Below, one piece after another: positions 48,031 through 58,969 of a DNA stretch of 64,000 bases. The DNA comes from Lingula anatina. Its lineage: Eukaryota; Brachiopoda; Lingulata; Lingulida; Lingulidae. Position 1 is the stretch's first letter. Every line of letters starts with the position of its first letter. The notes under the pieces are model-generated. The model saw only the letters and a program-made list of their open reading frames with translations. It was not told where the DNA came from and made no database searches. Position numbers and translations under genes: made by a program. Where the stretch lies: assembly GCF_001039355.2 (NCBI RefSeq), contig NW_019774436.1, positions 159,339 to 223,338 of the forward strand, written 5' to 3'.

Positions 48031-48983
48031 CTTGCGTGACCGGTGCAAGACTCAGGTTATTGTTTACAGTGTAGTAAATCTAGGTCACATAGCTCACTGG
48101 TCACAACAAATCACAAGATCACAAGAAACGATTGCTCGTGGATGTCAGGTTTGTCTCAACTAACGCAATCTGTTTGGTGCTGTGCTTTGTGTAAAAAATT
48201 GATTGAATTATATTTGAGATTGTATTAAATGTAAAGCGTGCTAGAAGGGGAATAGATAGGCTAGATCTAACGATCCACAAAAGCAAAAAATGAAATAAAT
48301 AAATAGATAAATAAATAAAATAAATTACTTTAAATAATAATAATATTGAAATAAATAATAAATAAATAAAATTTTTAAAAGATAAATGTTCAACTCTGAT
48401 CAGTGTCATTATTTAGATCACTGAGTGAACCATGGAGCAATACAACTTATTTTACAGATTAATCTATTGGTTCACCCCTTTCCAAAAGTGGACTTAAAAA
48501 AAAAAAAACAAAAAAAAACAAGCCAAACCCCTTCCTTCTGGACAAATATTGTTTACAAGTGTACAAATCCATAAATAAACAACACAGTTCTTATATTTTT
48601 AAAGTTTATTTACAAATGTTCACTTCAATGATCCATTTACTATATTATATATACATGGATCAAAAAACAGCCAATTGGTTTGAAGTTCACTTTTTTAGAT
48701 GGTTTGGTCCACAGGTTAAGGAATATCAAAATTAAGGGAGAGGACTTTGCTTATCTGTGTTATTAGTCAAAGGAACATGCAGTGGCTTATTATTATCTAT
48801 ATGTAAACTAGTCTCCTTGTGATTTTCATAGGTACAGCAATGGGCACTATCGAATATCTAATTTGTCTAAATAGTATACAAAAGTCATCAATACTGTTAT
48901 GAATGTGCTTAATTCACTTTCATTTTTTAATAGCAATGTTTGCAATGGCCCTTGGATTGCTCTGTGCATTTTGACCATTTTCT
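48031..48983. other. Intergenic region between FGGY start and HADHB end
   Basis: The left part is the FGGY promoter/5' UTR; the right part is the HADHB 3' UTR. Between them is an AAAT-rich low-complexity stretch at about 48285-48375. No exon. Confidence 0.65.
48604..48609 (-). terminator. Candidate poly(A) signal of HADHB
   Basis: AATAAA on the minus strand, 375 nt after the stop at 48984-48986. A second AATAAA overlaps the stop codon itself (CCAAAATAAAG). Confidence 0.5.
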
Positions 48984-51900
48984 TTATTTTGGATATGCTT
49001 CTACTATCATTCCATGGCCCTGAAAAGAAAAACAAATATACCTCAATGGATTTTTCACATCATAATTTCCGTGTTTTCTTCCATTTAACAATCTATTTAT
49101 TGTGGAAAGGACTAGGTACATAACTCAATGCCTGTTCTCTGTTGAAAATTTTATCTATTGACTAATATTACTATTATATGATATTCATTCACCTGTCCAC
49201 CAGCTGCACAAGCAGCCACTAAAGCCAGTTGTCCTCCTTCTTTGGCCAGTCTGTTAGCTGCAGTAGTGACCAATCGCACCCCTGTGGCACCAAATGGATG
49301 ACCCAGAGACAGCGATCCTCCCCAAAGGTTAAACTTATCAAGTGGGAGAGCCCCAACCTGAAAAAGGCAGGTTATAGAATAGGGTACAGTTAATCAGACA
49401 ACTTTCAGATGGTTTTCTTCCAGCCTGTTTTGACTTTCGCAAACAATTCCCATCCTTTTGTCTAGTGATGAGTATTCAAAACAGTCTTCACATACTTTGA
49501 TCTTAAATGGCACAGGAGGCATAGAAACTAATTAAGTAAGAAATCTTGAGAATTTCTCAGAAAGATTTGTAACAGGTAAATACAGTCCCCATTAAAACTT
49601 ATTTTTTGTCTCCCTAGAAAAGTAATAAGATTGAATTATAAAGGAAACCTCAACATACTTTTGATTGCCTGCCCATCCATTTCTGACAGAAGAGATCACT
49701 ATCCATAGCCCTCAAGTTAGCCAAAATCTGACCCTGAAAATGAACGAAAGGAAAAAAAAGACAAATAAAAACAATTTCATTCACTGATGCATGCACCCGA
49801 ACCCCATTGAGCTCTATTGCAACCTTGGAACTTTGTTACATTCATCAATTTGCCAAACATACACAGTATAAGCAATTATTTTGCCACAAAGTAAAAAAAA
49901 AAATATGGCATCATCCCATTTACACAAGAGGAAAAAATATACCCATATCAGTCAAATTCAGAGACTGTTATTGTTATTAAAAGGAGTTATTCAAAGTTTC
50001 CAAATCATATGATTTATGGACTTACTGCAAAAGCTTCATGGAACTCAAAACAGTCAATATCTTGAATTGTGAGACCATTCCTTCCAAGAACTTTGGGTGT
50101 TGCATACGCTGGACTGGAGTGGAAGAAAGAGCATTGTTGCAACTATCAAAATATATAAAACCATACATTTAAAAACAAAATCAATGTACTAAACAATAAA
50201 AAAAAAATTAGATAAAAAAATAAAAATATGCACACCTGTCATTGTCAATTATATCTTAAAAGGCATTTGTATTTTTAGAAAGATGACAAACAAAAAATCC
50301 AATGTAAACAAATTTCAAGCAAGTGTTACGAAATAAAAATTTAGATCAGTCACTACATTTTGGATTTTTTCCTTTTTAATTGACAATTAGTCATCTTTTG
50401 CAAAACCAACTGATCAAAAAACTACTCAGACTAAATCGAATTACAAGCATCTTGGCTAGGGGGAGTATGTTTCTGCTGAAACCCACCCAAGTAAGAGCTG
50501 ATCTTTGGGGTCTTGTGCTACATAGACCCAGTCCCTGAGGTATGCCTTAGGTTTGTACCCCAAAGCTAGAGCTTTTTCTTCAGACATAATCAGGCAAGCT
50601 GATGCACCATCGGTCTGGAAAATAGATATCAAATCACAACTTGAATAAATGTATTTCAAACTGAAGGTAAACAGAATGTATATATGATATTAGTTAAATG
50701 CAGTTTTAGCTAATAAAATTCACAGGGTGCATTTTCAACTGTGCATAGATAAGTATAGTCTCATAAAAAAAAATCAATGTCTCCACCAATTGGAAATTAG
50801 CAACTTTTCTTTCATTTAACAAGGGATCACATTGTTTGCCACTGTCTATTAAAGATTCCAGTATACTAAACAAATGTAGTAAAAGATATATTCAACTTAA
50901 TATGGGAGTAATACATTTCTAAGATCTTTCTCCATGATACAACATCTTAACTATAATCATACTCTTGTAAAAGTTTCAATTCAGAGATAAGAAGGTATTT
51001 TAGCACATATATAAGCTTATAATGTAAGGACAATATGTAAAATTTAGGTATTGAAAATCAAAATTATGTGACCCTCTCATTACTGACCAGATGAACATTG
51101 AAAAAAGAAAAGAGAGATAAAGATGGAATAAAAGTCCTAACCAGAAAAGAAGCATTGGCTGCAGTGATGGTGCCATGGGGTTTAATGAATGCTGGCTTAA
51201 GCTTGCTGAAGTCTTCCACACTAGAGGGCCTCACTCCATTATCCACAACCACTGCATCAGCCTTCCCTAGAAAATATGTTTGACATCATGTAACAGCATG
51301 CACCTTTTACTATACAAAGCATTCACAATAGTTTTTCAAATATGAAACAGCTGTTTCTCTCTCTCTCTCTCTCTCCCTCTCTTTACTCATGCACGGACAT
51401 TAGATGAAGTATCTATAACTAATAATCACCTTTTTCTCACAAGATCTGCTTTACATGGATTTTTGCACCAAATCCCTGAATAATTTTTAAGAAGAAATTC
51501 TCAATTTTGAATCAACTGTTTATTCTTACAAATATGTACTACTTCTCTTATTTAAATCTCATTATACATTGTTTATTATTATATATATCTACCTGGCACA
51601 GAGGTAGGCATCACATCCGTCAACAATCCCTCCTTGATAGCTTTGGCTGCCATGCTATGAGATCTTACAGCATATTCGTCCTAAAAATTAAATAAATGAT
51701 AAAATGCATTCCATTCTATAACACAAGTATTTGAAATCCCAAGGGGACAATCAGTAATTAGCTGGTCAGGGACAAGTGGTATCCAGACTTGTGGGCTTAT
51801 CAAACCTGGGTAAATTTATAAAAAAAAGGTAAAATAAATTAAAAAAATAAATAAATAAAAAATTAAAAAAAAAAAACTTCAATATGTGAGATAAGGATCC

Positions 51901-54900
51901 TGCAATGACACAAGATGGTTATGAAATCAATTTAAATCACAAAGCTGATCTAGACATCTATAAATACAATGCTTTAAATTATTCAAATGAAATAAGTGTA
52001 CCTGTCATTAGACACGACTCAAAACATCTTCACTGATGTTTTTATGATAAGATTTCACATAGTTTATCTCTTTATTATTCTTGTTTAATCCTATTCTTTT
52101 TTTTTTGCCCACCTGTTCTCTCCTGCTTACACCAAATGCACCAGCAAGTCTGTCAGCTGAGTGACCCATCACTTCATTGGTAGAGAATTCTGCTACAGAT
52201 GGAGCCTAGAAGACAAGATTACAAAAATTACAAACGGAACAGCAGGGGAAGGAAAGTGTATCCTGAATTATACTATGGTCATAAAAAAAATAGTTCATTA
52301 CCATAAAACAGGGTCTTGCCGAAAACTCTGTAGTTCCTAATTGCTGTGTGTCAACCTTTATATATATGCATTCTTTGTTGTTTACAGATACAGTTAATAA
52401 CTTAACATCTTCTAAAACTAATAATCCTCATATGAATCCTTGCAGTTATTTTGAGGATATACTTTTAAAAAGATCTCCTAAAAGAAGCATAACCAGTTTC
52501 AATGTGAAATAAAATTACTTACATCTGGTGTAAGTGCTTTTAGACTCATCATTTGCAAAGCTAGACCTATCAGTTCACCCTTAGACTTGGCCCTGCTCAT
52601 CTGGATCAAAATTTCCCTGCCTTTACGGCTGAAACGGATGGGGGCATCAGACATGAAGTCCACTCCTCCAGCAACCACACAATCTGAGTGTCCAGTAGTT
52701 ATGTAGTTCCAAGCTGAAAAGACATAAATCATATTTTTTTTGTTTTGAGGGAAAAATAATGGAAAGAACTATTGTAAGCAATACCAAGTTTGAATTTGTA
52801 GTCTGCATTAAAAGCTTTGAACTCCTTTAGTTAGAAGTGTGCAGAGATGATAAAACGATATTTCAAACTTCTTTGTTTCAAAGTAAGAAGCACGAGACCA
52901 ACATGATGCTGTACTGACTTTTTTGTACCATTTAAATCCTGTACACCCAGTTTTATCAGAAATATTTAGCTTGTGCCTTGTTACAGGCTGGTACTGAGGA
53001 ATCAACTCTGACTAAGGCCGAATTCAGAACTGTGGACTAATTAGTTCGTGGGTCAAATATGGCAACCCACTAAAAAGCTTGCCGTCTAATCCGCTAATAG
53101 TAATAGACACTTACCCCCTGTGGGCAAGTATTCAAGTGGGTCAGCCATATTTGACCCTTGGGCTAGTAAGTCCACTGCTCTGAATGGGGCCTAACTTATA
53201 TCAACTTTATCTTTCATCATTATCAAATAAAGTTCAACGCACCAGATGTGATGGCTTGGTTTGAAGAGATACAAGCCTGCGTCACAGTGTGAGCAGGGGC
53301 ACTTTGTGGGATCCCAGCGCCAAGGGCAGCCTGATGAGAAAAAAAGTTCATTATTTTTTTCACATTTTACTATAATTTTCCTCTGACAAATTGAACCAAT
53401 TTTACATCATATTCTATTAAATATATCAAACCTTTTGGCACCTAATATCTATACTACTACAGCTAATGATTTACTAAAATTACCATTCATGAAGAGAAAC
53501 AATTTAAAAAAACAGATATTAATGGTTTATCATATGTGGAAGCATGTTATCATACCTCCCTGGCAATATTGCTTGTCTTCACTTCCTGAATCACAGTTCC
53601 AACAATCACATTATTTATTTCCTCTGCAAGAAAGATAAGACATGGTAATTTTAACAGAAATTTGAAAACTAGATGCATTACAAATTAAAATAATAATAGT
53701 AGTAATGATAATAATGATATTAATAAAATAATATATATATATATATATATATAGAAAAGAAAATATATTCTATTCATATAAAAAAATCAAATATCCACAC
53801 TTCTCACATATTTAGCACAAAAAAAGCACAGCTCATGCTTTTGCATGATAAAGTTCCAGCTTAAATGCCTAATTCTTTAAGGCTCTATTCCCATAGATTT
53901 TAGATCGATCTATCCCCGCGGGGAGTCTCACTAGATTACTTTCAGATAATCCGACTTAAATGTCCGTCCCGCCTACTACAAACTGTAAGGGGATAATTAA
54001 CTTTCGTGTCCGCCCGGCTGACAGCTATTTAGCGTGAACCCCCAGGGAGTTAGGTCGATCTAAAGTAGGTCGATCTAATCTATGGAAATGGGGTGTAAGA
54101 CTCAACTACGTAACTTTTAAAAACAACCTTAAATGGTGAACCAAGTCTGGAAATGTCCCAAATCAATAGGTCATATGGGAACAGGATACCATGACTATGG
54201 TTTCACATCTGGAAAAAGTTAATATTAAATGACACCTACCTTTGGGTATTTGTGTATGTTCTAGGAGAGACCTGGAAAAGATACAGGTAAATTAAAAATG
54301 AGCTTGGTTAATGCAGCCTGTGTTCCATAACCGTCATGACCCAGCTTCTTCATTTCCAAATTTCATGTATGCTTGTGTCCACTCAACTTTAGTGGCATCA
54401 ATTTAAAAGTATACCACACCAATCACAGGTCTATTTATTTTGTCCATATGGTCTTCTACAGAACAACCTGGACAACCAAACACATGTTTTAGTTTGCACA
54501 GTTAGCTTCAATCAAACGTGCTGATGAAGTCCAGTGCAAATTAAGACTTGGAAATGAAGAAGCTACCAAGCATTGGATCTATTGCTCATAGTAACTTAAA
54601 ACTTATAAAATGATAAAATTCAAACAATTTTATTGTTGTTAAAGCAGTCAAACAAACTATTCCTGTATTCACTTTTTTTTTTTCACAAGGAAGAAAGTTT
54701 CTTCGACTTTTAACTACAGTTCTTATCTGCTATAATATTAGGTATAGTGACCAAAATGTACATATTTGTAATGGCTTGATGAACGAAATTCAACTGAAGT
54801 ACATATATTACATAAAATATTACTCATGGAGAATTGATTAGGAAACAAACACTTAGAGCTAAACAAAAATACCTCTTTTCCTTCTTAATAACTGTCCATC

Positions 54901-56409
54901 CTGAAAATTTCACAAAATTTGAGTAGCACTTTTGGGTTTTCTATTTCTACCAAAAAGACAAAAATAAACACACAATACTATAGAAAACAGGTTTATCATT
55001 AGCAGAGAAAATTAGCCCTAAATTCACTTACTGTATAGCTTTTCTCTGCAAATCATGAGGCATCATATTTTTGTAGTCTGTGCCAGACTTAAGGAAAGGG
55101 GTCCTTACTCCATCCACCAACACCACATTCCGTAGACCACGGCTTAAATCTCTTTTCCCTGGAAAATTCATAGGAACTGAAATTCCTACATCTAAAATAT
55201 TTTACAATTAAGTCTCAATCAATCATTTTATTTCTCATAATGAGAAAATATAATTAACCTTTCAATTCCTACTATCAAACGACTGGATTATTAGTGTAAC
55301 TATACACCATTCTTGTTACCAGACAAAATCCAAAGATAAAATGTCTTTAACAATGAAATCCCCTGTCCACACTTTTTTAACATCTATGTCAATGAAATGA
55401 GACATTAACCTACATGGTGACCAATGGGTACAGTACAGAAGGGTCAAGAAAATTATTCATTTATAACTTATCTATAAATTTGTATCAAAGTCATCACTAG
55501 TATTTTACATATAATTTAACCGTTATGTATCTTTCAATTGAAATATATTGGTACTTTATTAGCCTTTGTCGTAAGCCTAAATCATAATTATACTCTATTC
55601 TAAATTTGTTACATTGTAACAACTACATTGTAATGCAATGGAATATTTTAGTGACAACATCTTCCTATAGATCTGCAGATCCCTTAAAACAGTGCTATGA
55701 AATAACAAATAAAGCAGGTCCACTTAATTATTTTCTTATGTTCTAAAAATCAAAATGCTGACATAGGAAAGGGTTTGCAGCATTATCCACAAATAACATA
55801 CAATAAACTATCTAAATATCATAATCCATTACCTGTTCCTCCAGCTGGTTTTGCCTTTTGCTGAAGTTGGAAAGATGTGCTTAAGCATCTTACAGTTCCA
55901 GCATCTAAACAATGATAAGCATAGCACATATATATGAAACTGTTATATCATTTGTCAAACTTAACGTAAGTAATATGCATAATTAAACAATTAATTGGGG
56001 TAATTATTTAAATTAGAAAATTGCAAGTTGAACGTCCAGTACTTCTCCGCTGAATTTATTGTCACACCCTTGCAAAATGTGTACCACATGTATAATACAA
56101 CTTTTCGTACGTGAGGATGTAAGATAATAACTACCTATAAAGACCAAATATAACACCTAACATTGTGTACGTGAATCAAACACACGCCTGTGAAGGTGGA
56201 AACTTGACAACTTAGTGACAACTGGGTGCAATATTCAAATTATAAGGCAGTCTCATGGTTAAACATGTATGTAAAGAATGCACCGGTAATCAAAAGAAGT
56301 AAAGACTTTTTAGAGCCTAACAGAGTTGCTGACACACACGTTATTACTTACTAAATCTGGCAGGCGAATTTAAGCCTACCGGCACTGCAGCCTTCCACAA
56401 CGACGCCAT
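48984..56409 (-). CDS. HADHB: Mitochondrial trifunctional enzyme beta subunit (3-ketoacyl-CoA thiolase)
   Basis: Catalyses thiolytic cleavage of long-chain 3-ketoacyl-CoA, the last step of mitochondrial beta-oxidation, in complex with HADHA at the inner membrane. Exons (minus): 56409-56352, 55904-55833, 55158-55032, 54271-54240, 53623-53556, 53330-53243, 52713-52523, 52205-52113, 51680-51593, 51266-51142, 50614-50487, 50113-50026, 49733-49659, 49357-49193, 49019-48984. Sum 1434 nt in frame, 477 aa (human 474). The N-terminus [12 protein letters not shown] is a mitochondrial presequence. Catalytic residues are present: nucleophilic C139 ([10 protein letters not shown]), H382 ([10 protein letters not shown]), GHPFGATG, and C461 in CAAGGQGHGM. 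An intact second copy of exons 1-2 lies upstream (57439-58015). HADHA, often its head-to-head neighbour in vertebrates, is not seen here. Confidence 0.96.
53014..53195 (+). mobile_element. MITE with about 48-bp inverted ends in HADHB intron
   Basis: The ends AGGCCGAATTCAGAACTGTG... and ...CTGCTCTGAATGGGGCCT are inverted repeats over nearly 50 bp each, finishing with GGGTCAAATATGG and its complement CCATATTTGACCC. Flanks TAA/TAA suggest a 2- or 3-bp target duplication (Tc1/mariner or PIF/Harbinger type). Non-coding interior. Confidence 0.75.
53730..53751 (+). repeat. (AT)n microsatellite
   Basis: AT dinucleotide run in a HADHB intron, next to an ATA/ATG-rich low-complexity stretch (53687-53730). 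Confidence 0.9.
53887..54093 (+). mobile_element. MITE-like element, family 1, copy B
   Basis: Second copy of the element at 23354-23561, same orientation, in the HADHB intron between exons 54271-54240 and 53623-53556. The terminal inverted repeats are clearer here: ATTCCCATAGATTTTAGATC at the start and GATCTAATCTATGGAAATG at the end. Confidence 0.85.
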
Positions 56410-56960
56410 CTTAACCGTGATGAACTTTGGACCCAATATCCATATAGAGGCCTCGTTTTCGCTGGGTATTCATGCATGTTGTACGACTCCACTTCCAACT
56501 TTTCAACCTTCCGACGTTTAGTTATGCCCCGGATCGCATAGAAAATATCAAAATAAACCTAAAACATTAATGAGATAAATAAAAATAAGTTCTTTTCATT
56601 TACTAGTACCCTGTTATGACATCCGCCAATTCATCTGGATATATTAATAAGTATGTTTTAGGTTACGTACGTCAGGCCTCAGGGAATTATATCCGATATA
56701 ATTCCCTGCTGTATGTAACACGTACCTCTATCTTTATTACTTGATGAAAATCATGTCAACGGGTCATCACAATGAGATAACAAAATAGACGGTTTATCCT
56801 CCTTAATAAAACTAGAGTACTGGTCTAAAAGATTACTATTTTTCTCGTTTATACTTCGATTCTTTGAATCTATACTAGCTTGTACTTTTTCATTTTTTGT
56901 GGAAAACGTTTGTGGATTCTTTGTGATATGTTTATACAGGCCCGTAGCCAGGGGGGGGGG
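55405..56960. repeat. Segmental duplication, copy 1 (HADHB exons 1-2 and promoter)
   Basis: Starts at TTAACCTACATGGTGACC and runs to TTATACAGGCCCGTAGCC plus a G run. Near-identical (a few percent mismatches) to 57029-58480. Copy 1 carries about 100 bp absent from copy 2 (near 56620-56725), containing the palindromic stretch GGGAATTATATCCGATATAA. Confidence 0.9.
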
Positions 56961-57028
56961 GGGTTCGGGGGGTTCGAAAGAACCCCCCTTTTTGCTGGAA
57001 AAAGGTNGCGGTGACGGGCTCTATGGGG
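56410..57028. other. HADHB upstream region ending in a poly-G element
   Basis: Promoter side of HADHB copy 1, then a low-quality stretch: a run of G at 56951-56962, then GGGGGGTTCGAAAGAACCCC (a palindromic element end) and a single N at 57007. No coding exon. Confidence 0.6.
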
Positions 57029-58480
57029 TTAACCTACATGGTGACCAATGGGTACAGTACAGAAGGGTCAAGAAAATTATTCATTTGTAACTTATCTATA
57101 AATTTGTATCAAAGTCATCACTAGTATTTTACATATAATTTAACCGTTATGTATCTTTCAATTGAAATATATTGGTACTTTATTAGCCTTTGTCATAAGC
57201 CTAAATCATAATTATACTCTATTCTAAATTTGTTAAATGTAATGCAATGGAATATTTTAGCGACACCATCTTCCTATCTGCAGATCCCTTAAAACAGTGC
57301 TATGAAATAACAAATACAGCAGGTCCACTTAATTATTTTCTTATGTTCTAAAAATCAAAATGCTGACATAGGAAAGGGTTTGCAGCATTATCCACAAATA
57401 ACATACAACAAAACTATCTAAATATCATAATCCATTACCTGTTCCCCCAGCTGGTTTTGCCTTTTGCTGAAGTTGGAAAGATGTGCTTAAGCATCTTACA
57501 GTTCCAGCATCTAAACAATGATAAGCATAGCACATATATATGAAACTGTTATATCATTTGTCAAACTTAACGTAAGTAATATGCATAATTAAACAATTTA
57601 TTGGGGTAATTATTTAAATTAGAAAATTGCAAGTTGAACGTCCAGTACTTCTCCGCTGAATTTATTGTCACACCCTTGCAAAATGTGTACCACATGTATA
57701 ATACAACTTTTCGTACGTTAGGATGTAAGATAATAACTACCTATAAAGACCAAATATAACCGCTAACATTGTGTACGTGAATCAAACACACGCCTGTGAT
57801 GGTGGAAACTTGACAACTTAGTGACAACTGGGTGCAATATTCAAATTATAAGGCAGTCTCGTGGTTAAACATGTATGTAAAGAATGCACCGGTAATCAAA
57901 AGAAGTAAAGACTTTTTAGAGCCTAACAGAGTTGCTGACACACACGTTATTACTTACTAAATCTGGCAGGCGAATTTAAGCCTACCGGCACTGCAGCCTT
58001 CCACAACGACGCCATCTTAACCGTGATGAACTTTGGACCCAATATCCATATAGAGGCCTCGTTTTCGCTGGGTATTCATGCATGCTGTACGACTCCACTT
58101 CCAACTTTTCAACCTTCCGACGTTTAGTTATGCCCCGGATCGCATAGAAAATATCAAAATAAACCTAAAACATTAATGAGATAAATAAAAATAAGTTTTT
58201 TCATTTACTAATACCCTGTTATGAGTACACGTGCCTCTATCTTTATTACTTGATGAAAATCATGTCAACAGGTCATCATAATGAGATAACAAAATAGACG
58301 GTTTATCCTCCTTAATAAAACTAGAGTACTGGTCTAAAAGATTACTATTTTTCTCGTTTATACTTCGATTCTTTGAATCTATACTAGCTTGTACTTTTTC
58401 ATTTTTTGTTGAAAACGTTTGTGTATTCTTTGTGATATGTTTATACAGGCCCGTAGCCGGGGAGGGGGGGGGGGGGGAGG
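57029..58480. repeat. Segmental duplication, copy 2
   Basis: Second copy of 55405-56960 in the same orientation, ending at the same CAGGCCCGTAGCC plus G-run boundary, 42 bp before an N gap. It could be a true tandem duplication, or the other haplotype left in the assembly. Confidence 0.9.
57439..58015 (-). pseudogene. HADHB: Duplicated first two exons of HADHB
   Basis: Exon 1 copy 58015-57958 ([22 protein letters not shown]) and exon 2 copy 57510-57439, both with intact splice sites and frame. Exon 1 encodes the same peptide, and the noted difference in exon 2 (GGA to GGG) is silent. No copies of exons 3-15 follow. If real, this is an alternative upstream promoter plus 5' exons for HADHB, or a fragment. 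If an assembly artefact, it is the second allele. Confidence 0.75.
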
Positions 58481-58522
58481 GAAAAAGGTCCCCCTGGGTA
58501 AAATTTACTTAGGTACATGGGG

Positions 58523-58542
58523 NNNNNNNNNNNNNNNNNNNN
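58523..58542. other. Assembly gap (20 N)
   Basis: Short N run between the poly-G end of duplication copy 2 and a (TA)n microsatellite. Confidence 0.98.
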
Positions 58543-58543
58543 C

Positions 58544-58548
<5 letters not shown>

Positions 58549-58584
<36 letters not shown>
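58549..58584 (+). repeat. (TA)n microsatellite
   Basis: TA dinucleotide run immediately after the assembly gap. Confidence 0.95.
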
Positions 58585-58590
<6 letters not shown>

Positions 58591-58788
58591 TTGTCGCCAG
58601 GTGGCAGTTATGTATGGAGATTCTGATTTAAACTGGTCAGTGTTACGATATGTCACAGACTGTGTTTAAATATGCTTGGATCCTGCATAAGTTCTAAGAT
58701 AATAGTAAAATAAAAACGGTTTAACAATGTTTTCAAGTTAAAATGTCTCATCCGTCTCAACCCAGCACATCCAGTGTCGCTAAGATCG

Positions 58789-58879
58789 TGACGTCATAAT
58801 ATAGGTAGACGAATCAACAGGGAAAGGAATGGTGGATGGCGATTTCTTCCTCTCTGTTCGATTTGATATTTACTGCGAT
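58789..58879 (+). promoter_or_regulatory. Putative promoter block of PKD1L-B with CRE-like TGACGTCA
   Basis: TGACGTCAT at 58789-58797, then AATCAACAGGGAAAGG, AATGGTGGA, GTTCGATT and ATTTACTGCGAT, ending about 90 bp before the ATG at 58970. Same words, order and relative strand as upstream of PKD1L-A (26560-26450). Confidence 0.6.
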
Positions 58880-58969
58880 TGAAATAATGCAAAGACAGGT
58901 TTATTATCTCTTTTGTTTATTCTGAATAATGTGGATCACACAGAATAACAAGAAGATCTAAATTGTAAA

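Noticed and set aside
47740-48048. Longer FGGY start at 48048
   Set aside because: That codon is TTG on the minus strand. The ATG at 48030 gives the family-typical N-terminus [11 protein letters not shown].
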